A DNA stretch of 5,801 nucleotides from Pseudomonadota bacterium (GCA_023416515.1 JAEZHP010000109.1:1-5801), one strand, 5' to 3'; counted from the first letter of the stretch, positions 1 through 5,780 are shown. The notes: generated by a model from the letters alone, not told the origin. A program made the numbers and translations.

Positions 1-1079
1 CGCTTGAGGCGCTTGGGCTTGGCGGCGGCCTCCGGCGCCTGCGCAGCGGCCTCGGCGCCACGCGGCGGACGGCCGGGGCGCGCAGCCTTCATCGGTGGGC
101 GATCTGGCTTCGGCCCTTGCGAGGGTCGAGCAGGACGTTCAGGCCGGGACGGGCGATCGGCCGGCGGCCGGCTTCTCACCGGCCTTTCAGGCCGCGGCTT
201 GTCGTCAAAGGGGCGCCGCGCCGTTCGGCCCGGTGCCGGGCGAGGCGCCGGTCGAGCCCTAACCCTCCCAGCTGGCTGCTCCGGGCGGGACCCTCCCTCT
301 TCCGCAAGGGGAGAGGGGAGCGGGGTCCCGCCCTTCAGGCTGTTGTGGAAGACCGCCAGATCGTGGGCGCGTATTTCGTCGACCGCGCCGACCGGTAGGT
401 CGCCGAGAATGAACGGGCCGTAGGCGGTTCGGATGAGACGGCTGACCTCGAGCCCGAGATATTCGAGGACCCGTCGGACCTCGCGATTCTTGCCCTCCTT
501 GAGCTTCATCTCGATCCACTGGTTGCGGCCGGTGCGGCGCTCCAGATTGGCGTCGATCGCGCCGTAGCGGATGCCTTCGATCTCGATCCCGTGGATGAGA
601 TCCTCGAGTTGTTCCTGGCTGACTTCGCCGAACGCCCGGGCGCGGTAGGCGCGCTCGACCCCCGTTGAGGGAAGCTCGAGGAGGCGCTTCAGTTCGCCGT
701 CGGTGGTGAGCAGAAGAAGCCCCTCGGTATTATAGTCGAGGCGGCCGACCGGGATCAGCCGCGGAAGACCCCTGGGCAAGCGGTCGTAGATGGTCGGGCG
801 GCCCTTCGGGTCGCGCTCGGCGGTGAGGGTTCCGGCGGGCTTGTGGAAGCGGAACAGGCGGGCGGGCTCGGGCTCCGCGACCGGCTTGCCGTCCACGGTC
901 ACTCCGCGAAGCGAGGCGAGAACGGTGGCCGCGGTGTCGAGCACCTTGCCGTCGAGCGCGATCCGGCCCTCCGCGATCATCCGCTCGATCTCGCGGCGCG
1001 AGGCGACGCCGGCGCGGGCGAGCAGCTTGGCGATTCTTTGACCGTCGGATTTGGGACCGGAAGGGAATGGCGGGGGCAG
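1..1079 (-). CDS. rluB: RluB/RsuA-family 23S rRNA pseudouridine synthase, 3' end outside window
   Basis: Converts a specific uridine in rRNA to pseudouridine; family members with this layout (RluB) act on helix 80-93 region of 23S rRNA in the cytoplasm. Translating the minus strand gives an uninterrupted frame of 359 codons to the window edge. Counting from a proposed CTG start at 1079, an S4 RNA-binding domain covers about residues 13-60 (GQRIAKLLARAGVASRREIE), followed by the catalytic domain at about 74-240. The catalytic motif GRLDYNTEGLLLLTTDG puts the nucleophile at Asp115, and EGKNREVRRVLEYLGLEVSR (about 195-214) is the second family signature. From residue 250 on there is a low-complexity Arg/Pro-rich tail with RPERP repeats, still open at base 1. 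No ATG, GTG or TTG is in frame before the S4 domain; the first ATG (980) would remove half of it. RluB rather than RsuA, RluE or RluF is inferred from the N-terminal S4 domain plus basic tail; the exact target uridine cannot be read from sequence. Confidence 0.9.
   Translation of the reverse strand, partial: MPPPFPSGPKSDGQRIAKLLARAGVASRREIERMIAEGRIALDGKVLDTAATVLASLRGVTVDGKPVAEPEPARLFRFHKPAGTLTAERDPKGRPTIYDRLPRGLPRLIPVGRLDYNTEGLLLLTTDGELKRLLELPSTGVERAYRARAFGEVSQEQLEDLIHGIEIEGIRYGAIDANLERRTGRNQWIEMKLKEGKNREVRRVLEYLGLEVSRLIRTAYGPFILGDLPVGAVDEIRAHDLAVFHNSLKGGTPLPSPLAEEGGSRPEQPAGRVRARPAPRPAPGRTARRPFDDKPRPERPVRSRPPADRPSRPERPARPSQGPKPDRPPMKAARPGRPPRGAEAAAQAPEAAAKPKRLK
283..333. repeat. 51-bp palindromic repeat lying inside the rluB coding frame
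   Basis: The outer arms GGGCGGGACCC (283-293) and GGGTCCCGCCC (323-333) are perfect 11-bp inverted repeats. The inner part is an imperfect palindrome, tccctcttcc / ggggagagggga, around a gcaa centre. The C-rich, ccctctcc...gcaa...ggagaggg style is that of short dispersed repeats found between genes in alphaproteobacteria. Here it is 51 bp, exactly 17 codons, and is read through as about residues 249-266 of RluB, at the boundary between the catalytic domain and the basic tail. That it is an inserted mobile-type element is inference; the palindrome and its position in frame are directly visible. Confidence 0.7.
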
Positions 1080-1086
1080 TGTGGTT

Positions 1087-1090
1087 CTCC
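1087..1090 (-). promoter_or_regulatory. Candidate Shine-Dalgarno for a CTG start of rluB
   Basis: On the minus strand GGAG is followed by a 7-base spacer (AACCACA) and then CTG in the rluB frame at 1079-1077. This is ideal ribosome-binding spacing and gives an N-terminus of MPPPFPSGPKSDGQRIAKLL, a short Pro-rich leader directly before the S4 domain, which is plausible for the family. It is the best start I can support, because no canonical start codon exists in frame between the upstream TAA (about 1163) and the S4 domain. Confidence 0.4.
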
Positions 1091-1174
1091 GCGGCAGATA
1101 GCCGGAAAAGATTTCGAGTTCAGTCGATTGGACGTCGTGGCACCGACGCCCGTCTCCCTCGTTACACAAGCGGA

Positions 1175-1191
1175 CCGACCCCCGGGGTCGG
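1175..1191. promoter_or_regulatory. Perfect 17-bp palindrome upstream of the response regulator
   Basis: CCGACCCC-c-GGGGTCGG has 8-bp arms around a single central base and ends 27 bases before the response-regulator ATG. It could be an operator for a dimeric regulator or part of the 5' untranslated leader. No run of T follows, so it does not look like an intrinsic terminator. Palindromes this rich in G/C can arise by chance in such a genome, so a regulatory role is only a suggestion. Confidence 0.3.
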
Positions 1192-1218
1192 CGGCTCAAG
1201 GGAGGCAGGCGCACTATC

Positions 1219-1656
1219 ATGGTCTTCGGCAAGCGCGAAAGGGCGATCCGCTGCATATTGGTGGTCGAGGACGAGCCGCTCGTCGCGTTCGACAACGAGC
1301 ATCTGCTCAAGGATGCCGGCTACGAGGTGGTCGCGACGGTGGACACCGCCGAGGATGCCATGCGCGTGATCGACGAGGCCGAGCGGATCGACCTTGTGCT
1401 CGCGGACCTGTCGCTGTCGGGCGAAGGCGACGGAGTGCAGGTAGCCGAGGCGGCGCAGGCCAAGGGCATCGCGGTTCTGTTCGTCACCGGCGCTTGCCCG
1501 CTGGCGGCCCGGCACCTTGCGGTCGGGTGCCTGGCCAAGCCTTATTCGGACAAGGTGCTGAAGAGCGCGCTCGACGCCATCGACGCGATGCTTCGCGGCG
1601 ACAAGGTGAAGAAGACGCCCGAGCAGTTCACGATCTTCGAGAGAGATGCGGCTTAG
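1219..1656 (+). CDS. Single-domain CheY-like response regulator
   Basis: A 145-residue protein made almost entirely of one receiver (REC) domain, with no output domain. The acidic pocket is Glu17-Asp18 in ILVVEDEP, the phospho-acceptor is Asp63 in LVLADLSLSGEGDG, the switch Thr90 is in VLFVTGACP, and the invariant Lys107 is in CLAKPYSDKVL. All phosphorylation residues are present, so it should be a working phospho-relay or protein-interaction switch in the cytoplasm. The LFVTG and LAKPYS strings resemble the alphaproteobacterial single-domain receivers with a Phe-Ala-Thr-Gly motif, some of which feed the general stress response; here the Ala is Val. ATG at 1219 is chosen because no upstream in-frame start lies nearby; GGAGG at 1201-1205 is 13 bases away, rather far, with a weaker AGG at 1207-1209. 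No histidine kinase is adjacent, so its partner is unknown. The gene converges on the Rieske oxygenase, 24 bp away. Confidence 0.88.
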   Translation: MVFGKRERAIRCILVVEDEPLVAFDNEHLLKDAGYEVVATVDTAEDAMRVIDEAERIDLVLADLSLSGEGDGVQVAEAAQAKGIAVLFVTGACPLAARHLAVGCLAKPYSDKVLKSALDAIDAMLRGDKVKKTPEQFTIFERDAA

Positions 1657-1668
1657 AGTTCCTCTCCA

Positions 1669-1683
1669 TGAGCCTTCGGCTCA
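1669..1683. terminator. Small hairpin between the convergent regulator and oxygenase genes
   Basis: TGAGCC-ttc-GGCTCA is a perfect 6-bp stem with a 3-base loop filling most of the 24-bp gap and overlapping the oxygenase stop codon (TGA, 1683-1681). It is symmetric, so it would form in transcripts from both directions. No U-tract follows on either side, so termination is possible but weakly supported. Confidence 0.3.
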
Positions 1684-2838
1684 CAGGGACGAACTGACGG
1701 CCGCCTGCACCTGGTCGTGGAAGACCTTGATGCCGTGCTCGAGGTTGCCGAGCGTGATTTCCGTGATGGCGCCCGAGGCGAGGCCCTGCTGGCCCAGGGC
1801 CGCGGCGCGATAATCCTCGCCGCCGAACACGCCCTGGTCGAGAAGGCGCCAGCTCTTCTCCCAATGCTCCTCCTCCTCGGCCGATTGCGGCCATTCGGGG
1901 ATGAGCATGAAGTCCTCGACGAGCGTTCGGCCCTCGGACTGAGGCATCAGCACCATGAGGTTCACATAGTCCGGGCTCATGATCATGATCGTCGCCGGGA
2001 ACAGCTGGTAGGTGTAGGTCATGATCGCCCGGACCGCGGCCCAGTCGGTCGTGTCGACCTGATCGAGATAGCCGGAGCGGGCGACGAGGCTGCGCTGGTG
2101 CGGGCCGAGGCGGTCGGCGATGCTGATCCCGTCGGTGAAGAAGCGGGCGATGGTCGAACTGTGCAGTCGCTGGACGTGATAGCCTTCGAGGAAGGCGTCC
2201 ATGATCAGCTTCCAGTTGGCGGCGACGTCGTGAACGTGGCGGCGCCAGAGGTGGTGGCCGGCGAGGCCGAAGGCGTCGAATTCGGGCGCGAGCGCGGAGG
2301 CGTCGGAAAAGTCGGCGCTCTCGTCGAACGAGAACCAGATGAGGCCGCCCGCCTCAAGGCTCGGCAGCTCCTTCAAATGGTGCGCCGCCTTGTCGAGATC
2401 GGGGAAGGTGTCGGAGCGCGGAACGCCGGCGAGGCTTCCGTCAAGAGCATAGGCCCAGGCATGGTAGGGGCAGACCAGGCGAGGCGCGCAGACCGTGTCG
2501 CCGCCCTCGACGAGGCGAGTGCCGCGATGGCGGCAGACGTTCCAGAAGACATGGGCCTGGCCCTGCTTGTCGCGGGTGAGAAGCAGGGGCGCGCCGAAGC
2601 CGTCATGAGCGACCGCGCTGTTGTTCTTCGGCAGAAGCGCGGAAGGCGCGATGACCTGGGGAAGCCGGCGGAACAGGTGCTTCTGCTCGGCGGCGAAGCG
2701 GGCGGGATCGGTGTAGACCGACGCCGACACGGTGGCGATCGGCCCGGCCGGCGGCTCCTCGCCCGCGGCGAGACGGGCGGCGAGGGCGAGCTGCCCTTCG
2801 GTCGGGCGCTGGCGCATCGGCATGTCCATGGGCCGCAT
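1681..2838 (-). CDS. Rieske non-heme iron oxygenase, alpha (catalytic) subunit
   Basis: A 385-residue soluble oxygenase of the aromatic-ring-hydroxylating family, which uses O2 and electrons from a separate reductase to hydroxylate or demethylate a small substrate. Counting from ATG 2838, the Rieske [2Fe-2S] ligands are Cys102-x-His104 (NVCRHRG) and Cys123-x2-His126 (LVCPYHAWAYALDG). The mononuclear iron site is His221 and His226 in NWKLIMDAFLEGYHVQRLH, with Asp342 in GGEDYRAAALGQQGL as the likely third ligand. The residue that normally links the two metal centres as Asp is Glu218 here (EGYH), as in carnitine-monooxygenase-like members. The substrate cannot be told from sequence. No beta subunit, ferredoxin or reductase gene is adjacent, so electrons must come from elsewhere. 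Start is uncertain: an upstream TTG at 2865 is possible, and ATGs at 2829, 2823 and 2817 are also in frame; none has a clear Shine-Dalgarno. Conserved family sequence seems to begin near RQRPTEGQLALA, which favours one of the ATGs. Confidence 0.93.
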   Translation of the reverse strand: MRPMDMPMRQRPTEGQLALAARLAAGEEPPAGPIATVSASVYTDPARFAAEQKHLFRRLPQVIAPSALLPKNNSAVAHDGFGAPLLLTRDKQGQAHVFWNVCRHRGTRLVEGGDTVCAPRLVCPYHAWAYALDGSLAGVPRSDTFPDLDKAAHHLKELPSLEAGGLIWFSFDESADFSDASALAPEFDAFGLAGHHLWRRHVHDVAANWKLIMDAFLEGYHVQRLHSSTIARFFTDGISIADRLGPHQRSLVARSGYLDQVDTTDWAAVRAIMTYTYQLFPATIMIMSPDYVNLMVLMPQSEGRTLVEDFMLIPEWPQSAEEEEHWEKSWRLLDQGVFGGEDYRAAALGQQGLASGAITEITLGNLEHGIKVFHDQVQAAVSSSL

Positions 2839-2936
2839 CGTGCGCCGGGCCAAAGGCAATGGCAAGCGACAGGCGCCGTTCAGGTGCGCGCAGCAAAACC
2901 TCTTCCCGAGACACCTTCAGCCGTTAGAAGAAGGCC
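2839..2936. promoter_or_regulatory. Divergent promoter region between the Rieske oxygenase and the permease
   Basis: About 98 bp separate two genes that point away from each other, so promoters for both must lie here or within the 5' ends of the genes. I could not identify a convincing -35/-10 pair for either. A weak dyad, aggtg (2883-2887) and cacct (2912-2916), is too short to call an operator. If the oxygenase starts at TTG 2865 the spacer shrinks to 71 bp. Confidence 0.4.
2926..2934 (+). promoter_or_regulatory. Ribosome binding site of the permease gene
   Basis: The purine run AGAAGAAGG ends two bases before ATG 2937; its AGAAG part has a 6-base spacing. It supports the ATG at 2937 as the start, which also places a short hydrophilic N-terminus before the first membrane segment, as expected for the family. 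Confidence 0.5.
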
Positions 2937-4307
2937 ATGGATCTGAGCAAAGAGCAGGCGCCCAGCTGGCGCGACCGAATTCCCTCCGGCGTCCGTCCCT
3001 ATGTCGAGCCGGCCCCGCTCGCCGCGCTGTTCCTCGGTGTCTCGTCGGCCTTCCCGTTCACGATGATCGGAGCGACCCTGAGCACGATGCTCCGGCAGAA
3101 CGAGGTGACCCGATCGACGGTCACCGCGTTCGCGCTCACCTTCCTCATGTACAATTTCAAGTTCCTGTGGGCGCCGCTCGTCGACACGGTGAAGCTGCCA
3201 TTCCTCCATCGCTTCGGGCAGCGTCGCTCGTGGCTGTGGCTGATCGGCGTGATCTGCATGGTCGCGGTCATCTATCTCGGCAGCCGCGATCCGCGCGCCG
3301 ACATCCAGGCGGTGGTCGTCGCCGCGTTGATCGTCGCCGTGGCGGGCGCGACCTACGACATCGTCATCGACGCCTATCGAATCGAATTGCTCAACCCCGA
3401 GCAGCTCGGCGCCGGTTCGGGGATGTCGCAATATGGCTGGCGGATTGGCTCGGCCGCGGCAGGCGGTCTCGCTCTGGTCCTGGCCGCCCGCTACGGCTGG
3501 GCCGCAGGCTATGCGGTGTGCGCGGTATTCGCTCTCCCGGCGATGATCGTCGCCCTGATCATGGGCGAACCGAAGCGCCACCGTGAGCCCCCGCCCGTTC
3601 GTGGGCCCGTCGGTGCGATCGTCGCCTATTTCAGCCCGCTGGTGGAGTTCCTGAAGCGCCAGGGGGCTCTGCTCGTCCTTCTGTTCGTGCTCATTCACAA
3701 GATCGGCGACACGCTCGCCAACCTCACTCTCCGGCTGCTGTTCGAGGACCTCGGCTTCAGCAATGACGAGGTCGCCTTCTACGACGTGTTCGTGGGCTTC
3801 ATCGCGCTCCTGATCGGGGTGTTCGTCGGCGGCATTCTCTACGCCAAGCTCGGCATGAAGCGGGCGGTGCTGATCAGCCTCATCCTGATGGCGGTGTCGA
3901 ATTTCGGCTTCGCGATGCTTGCCGCGACGGGCCACAACAACTGGATGATGGCCGCGGTGATGTTCTTCGAGAATTTCGCGAGCGGAATCGGCGGAGTCGC
4001 GGTGGTCGCCTACCTGTCGGCTTTGTGCAATCTGCGCTTTACCGCGACGCAATATGCGCTGTTGTCGGCGCTCGCGAGCATCGCCGGGCGGTTCCTCACC
4101 GGTACGACCGCCGGCGGGCTGATCGACCAGTTTGGCTATGTGAACTTCTACCTACTGACCACCGCGGTCGCTCTGCCCGGAGTGATCCTGTTCTGGATCA
4201 TGATGCGCACGGGGCTCGCGGACCTGTCGCTCGGCGACGCCGGCAAGGTCGGTCCAGGCGACGCGCGGTCGGACGACGGCGCGGTCGACGAGAGGCCGGC
4301 ACCCTGA
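2937..4307 (+). CDS. ampG: AmpG-like MFS permease (muropeptide uptake)
   Basis: A 456-residue inner-membrane protein of the major facilitator superfamily, AmpG branch. Known members import GlcNAc-anhydroMurNAc (muro)peptides released from the wall, feeding peptidoglycan recycling and, in some species, beta-lactamase induction. Family strings appear in order: FKFLWAPLVD (74-83), RRSWL (96-100), YDIVIDAYRIELL (140-152), GWRIGSAAAGG (167-177), IGDTLANLTLRLLF (256-269), FFENFASGIGGVAVVAYLSA (343-362) and ATQYALLSALASIAGR (370-385). Hydrophobic stretches fit 12 membrane segments, with a charged central loop near 210-225 (EPKRHREPPPVRG). The hydrophilic C-terminus (about 430-456) is short and acidic. 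At 456 residues it is slightly shorter than the E. coli protein (about 490). No ampD, nagZ, ampC or ampR gene is next to it. The transported compound is inferred from the family; alphaproteobacteria often carry several AmpG paralogues, so it could carry something related. Confidence 0.85.
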   Translation: MDLSKEQAPSWRDRIPSGVRPYVEPAPLAALFLGVSSAFPFTMIGATLSTMLRQNEVTRSTVTAFALTFLMYNFKFLWAPLVDTVKLPFLHRFGQRRSWLWLIGVICMVAVIYLGSRDPRADIQAVVVAALIVAVAGATYDIVIDAYRIELLNPEQLGAGSGMSQYGWRIGSAAAGGLALVLAARYGWAAGYAVCAVFALPAMIVALIMGEPKRHREPPPVRGPVGAIVAYFSPLVEFLKRQGALLVLLFVLIHKIGDTLANLTLRLLFEDLGFSNDEVAFYDVFVGFIALLIGVFVGGILYAKLGMKRAVLISLILMAVSNFGFAMLAATGHNNWMMAAVMFFENFASGIGGVAVVAYLSALCNLRFTATQYALLSALASIAGRFLTGTTAGGLIDQFGYVNFYLLTTAVALPGVILFWIMMRTGLADLSLGDAGKVGPGDARSDDGAVDERPAP

Positions 4308-4312
4308 CCTTT

Positions 4313-4391
4313 GTCATTCCCGCGACAGCGGTAATCCAGTTTCGCGAGGCTGAAGGAAAGGCAGCTGGATCCCCGCTTTCGCGGGGATGAC
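4313..4391. repeat. 79-bp inverted-repeat element filling the ampG/folC gap
   Basis: The left arm 4313-4339 (gtcattcccgcgacagcgg then taatccag) and right arm 4365-4391 are inverted copies of 27 bp with 4 mismatches, around a 25-bp centre. Its ends are GTCAT and ATGAC. The gtcat-ccccgcg-aaagcgggg-atccag pattern is a widely dispersed intergenic repeat style in proteobacteria, which I recognise by appearance only. The element starts 5 bases after the ampG-like stop and ends 1 base before the folC stop, so it is essentially the whole convergent spacer. Confidence 0.8.
4369..4388. terminator. Strong GC hairpin, candidate bidirectional terminator
   Basis: ATCCCCGCtttcGCGGGGAT is a perfect 8-bp stem with a 4-base loop inside the right arm of the repeat, just past the folC stop and 61 bases past the permease stop. 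Being symmetric it can fold in both transcripts. There is no clear T-run on either side, so it may block or stabilise RNA 3' ends rather than act as a classical intrinsic terminator. Confidence 0.45.
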
Positions 4392-4392
4392 A

Positions 4393-5721
4393 TCACGTCG
4401 GGAGCTGTTCGTTGGCTTTGAGGACGGTGCCGGCGAGGTAGAGCGAGCCCATGATCAGCACGGCAGGTGGCTGGCCGGGTTCAGCGAGCCGCGCGATGCT
4501 CGCCAGCGCTTCCTCGACATTGTCCGCGGGTCGGGCCGAGAGCCCGAGCTTGCGGGCTTGTGCCGCGAGGGCCTCGGGCGCGTGGTGGTCGTGTCCGGGA
4601 ACCGGGACCGGGTGGATCATGACCTGCGACCCGGCGAAGGGGCGCAGAACGCCGTAGGCGTCCTTGTTGGCGAGGATACCGGCGACAAGATGGACCTGGT
4701 GGCCGGCAAAGGACTGCCCGTCGAGGAATGCGGCGACGGCACGGGCGGCGGCGGGATTGTGCGCCCCGTCGAGCCACAGGCGAGAGCCTTGCGGAAGCAG
4801 ATCGTGGAGCGGGCCTGGCCCGAGCAGTTGAAGCCGCGCCGGCCATTCCGCCCAGCCCATCATCGCCTTCAGAGCACTTGGCGGAACGGTGAGAGCGTCC
4901 TGGTGGCGCAGCATGGCGACGGCGAGACCGGCATTGGCCGCCTGGTGGCTTCCGGGGAGGCGGGGCAGGGGAAGGTCGAGCTCGCCCTCGGAATCGCGAT
5001 AGGCGAGGCGGCCGCCCGTCGCGAGCGCGTCCCACTTGCCGCCGCGCGGGAGCCAGAGGGCGCCGGCCTCAGCGGCGGCCTTGCCGACGGCGTCGGCGGC
5101 TCGGCTCGGGTAGAGGTGGGTGAGGAGCGGCACTCCGGCGCGCGCGATCCCGGCTTTCTCGGCAGCGACCTGCTCGATCTTCTCCCCGAGCCAGGCCTGG
5201 TGGTCGAGGCCAAGCTGGGCGATCCCGGTGACGAGCGCGCGGGGAATGACGTTGGTGGCGTCGAGGCGGCCGCCGAGGCCAACCTCCATGACGCAGGCGT
5301 CCGCGGGCGTGCGCGAGAAAGCGAGGAAGGCGGCGGCGGTGGTGACCTCGAAGAAGCTGATGGTGAGGTCCTCGGCGACAGTCAGGACCTCGTCGAGCAG
5401 GGCGGCGAGCGCGTCATCCTCGATCAGCTTGCCGGCGAGACGGATCCTCTCGTTGAAGCGGACGAGGTGGGGGCTGGTGTAGACGTGAACCTGGTGGCCC
5501 GCGGCTTCGAGCCCGGCGCGGAGGAAGGCACAGGTCGAGCCTTTGCCGTTGGTGCCGGCGACGTGGAAGACCGGGGGAAGCGCGCGCTCAGGATTGCCGA
5601 GGCGGGCGAGGAGGGTCGAAATCCGCTCGAGGCCGAGCGTGTCGCGGCCCGGGCCGAGGAGGCCGAGCCGGTCGAGCTGGGCCTGGACGCCGGGATGATC
5701 GGAGACCGCGAAGTCGGGCAC
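4393..5721 (-). CDS. folC: Folylpolyglutamate synthase / dihydrofolate synthase
   Basis: A 442-residue cytoplasmic ATP-dependent ligase of the Mur-ligase fold. In bacteria FolC usually joins glutamate to dihydropteroate to make dihydrofolate and then adds further glutamates to folates. Motifs in order: the P-loop VAGTNGKGS (54-62), the folate-site string YTSPHLVRFNERI (81-93), FFEVTTAAAF (123-132), MEVGLGGRLDATN (145-157), LGLDHQAWLG (170-179), and AAEKAGI (186-192) with Lys189 matching the carbamylated lysine of E. coli FolC. Further on come LPGSHQAANA (255-264), WPARLQLL (293-300), DGAHNP (318-323) and the C-terminal IMGSLYLAG (423-431). All expected catalytic elements are intact and the length is normal. 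The start is GTG at 5721, supported by AGGGAGGA with a 6-base spacing. It is convergent with the permease gene. Bifunctionality is the usual bacterial case, not proven here. Confidence 0.96.
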   Translation of the reverse strand: MPDFAVSDHPGVQAQLDRLGLLGPGRDTLGLERISTLLARLGNPERALPPVFHVAGTNGKGSTCAFLRAGLEAAGHQVHVYTSPHLVRFNERIRLAGKLIEDDALAALLDEVLTVAEDLTISFFEVTTAAAFLAFSRTPADACVMEVGLGGRLDATNVIPRALVTGIAQLGLDHQAWLGEKIEQVAAEKAGIARAGVPLLTHLYPSRAADAVGKAAAEAGALWLPRGGKWDALATGGRLAYRDSEGELDLPLPRLPGSHQAANAGLAVAMLRHQDALTVPPSALKAMMGWAEWPARLQLLGPGPLHDLLPQGSRLWLDGAHNPAAARAVAAFLDGQSFAGHQVHLVAGILANKDAYGVLRPFAGSQVMIHPVPVPGHDHHAPEALAAQARKLGLSARPADNVEEALASIARLAEPGQPPAVLIMGSLYLAGTVLKANEQLPT

Positions 5722-5727
5722 GCCTTA

Positions 5728-5735
5728 TCCTCCCT
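5728..5735 (-). promoter_or_regulatory. Shine-Dalgarno of folC, within a repeat hairpin
   Basis: AGGGAGGA on the minus strand lies 6 bases (TAAGGC) before the GTG start at 5721, which fixes the start. The GGGAGG part (5734-5729) is complementary to CCTCCC at 5755-5750 just upstream, so it can be paired in the mRNA. Confidence 0.75.
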
Positions 5736-5780
5736 GCGCCGAAGGCGTGGGGAGGGGGACCGGCGAAGCCGGTGGAGGGG
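5729..5780. repeat. Two-hairpin GC-rich repeat upstream of folC
   Basis: The first hairpin (5729-5755) pairs CCTCCC with GGGAGG and GCGCC-side bases with GGCG around a 3-base gaa loop; the second (5759-5773) is the perfect ACCGGC-gaa-GCCGGT. Both are flanked by ggggaggggg and ggagggg runs. On the minus strand this reads as cccctccaccgg-ttc-ccggtccccctcccc style, typical of dispersed intergenic repeats in sphingomonad and related genomes; this is recognition by style, since no second copy of it is in the window. The last bases of the window (5781-5801) show no feature I can name. Confidence 0.6.

Larger units (their letters stand above)
1080..1218. other. Divergent spacer between rluB and the response regulator
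   Basis: This spacer must carry the start signals for both neighbours. I found no convincing -35/-10 pair, no clear GGAAC-type general stress promoter and no sigma-54 GG/GC pair. Its only clear structure is the perfect palindrome at 1175-1191. Its left end may contain the rluB ribosome binding site (GGAG, 1090-1087). Confidence 0.5.

Noticed and set aside
283..333. Palindromes and arms considered as a CRISPR repeat or tRNA
   Set aside because: It is a single unit without regularly spaced copies, and has no cloverleaf or anticodon arm.
4..423. Plus-strand frames of 139 and 93 codons at the left edge
   Set aside because: They are antisense to the rluB tail; the Gly/Arg/Ala-rich content mirrors the repetitive Arg/Pro codons.
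1101..1133. Possible general-stress (GGAAC-N16-CGTT) or TTGGAC -35 promoter ahead of the response regulator
   Set aside because: The sequence has GGAAA rather than GGAAC and no CGTT at the right distance; TTGGAC (1128-1133) has no -10 at 16-18 bases.
843..1697. 284-codon plus-strand frame covering the rluB 5' end and the response regulator
   Set aside because: It overlaps both well-supported genes in other frames and shows no domain.
1717..2946. 409-codon plus-strand open frame opposite the Rieske gene
   Set aside because: It is antisense to a gene with complete Rieske and iron-site motifs; the translation is Glu/Arg/Gly/Val-rich with no recognisable domain. Long antisense frames are expected in GC-rich genomes.
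2880..4052. 390-codon minus-strand open frame opposite the permease
   Set aside because: Its product is almost all His, Asp, Glu, Arg and Gln, the usual antisense image of a hydrophobic membrane protein gene, and it has no family motif.
5729..5773. Palindromes considered as a riboswitch (for example a folate-sensing leader)
   Set aside because: Only two simple hairpins are visible, with no conserved junction or pseudoknot of a known class; a dispersed repeat explains them better.
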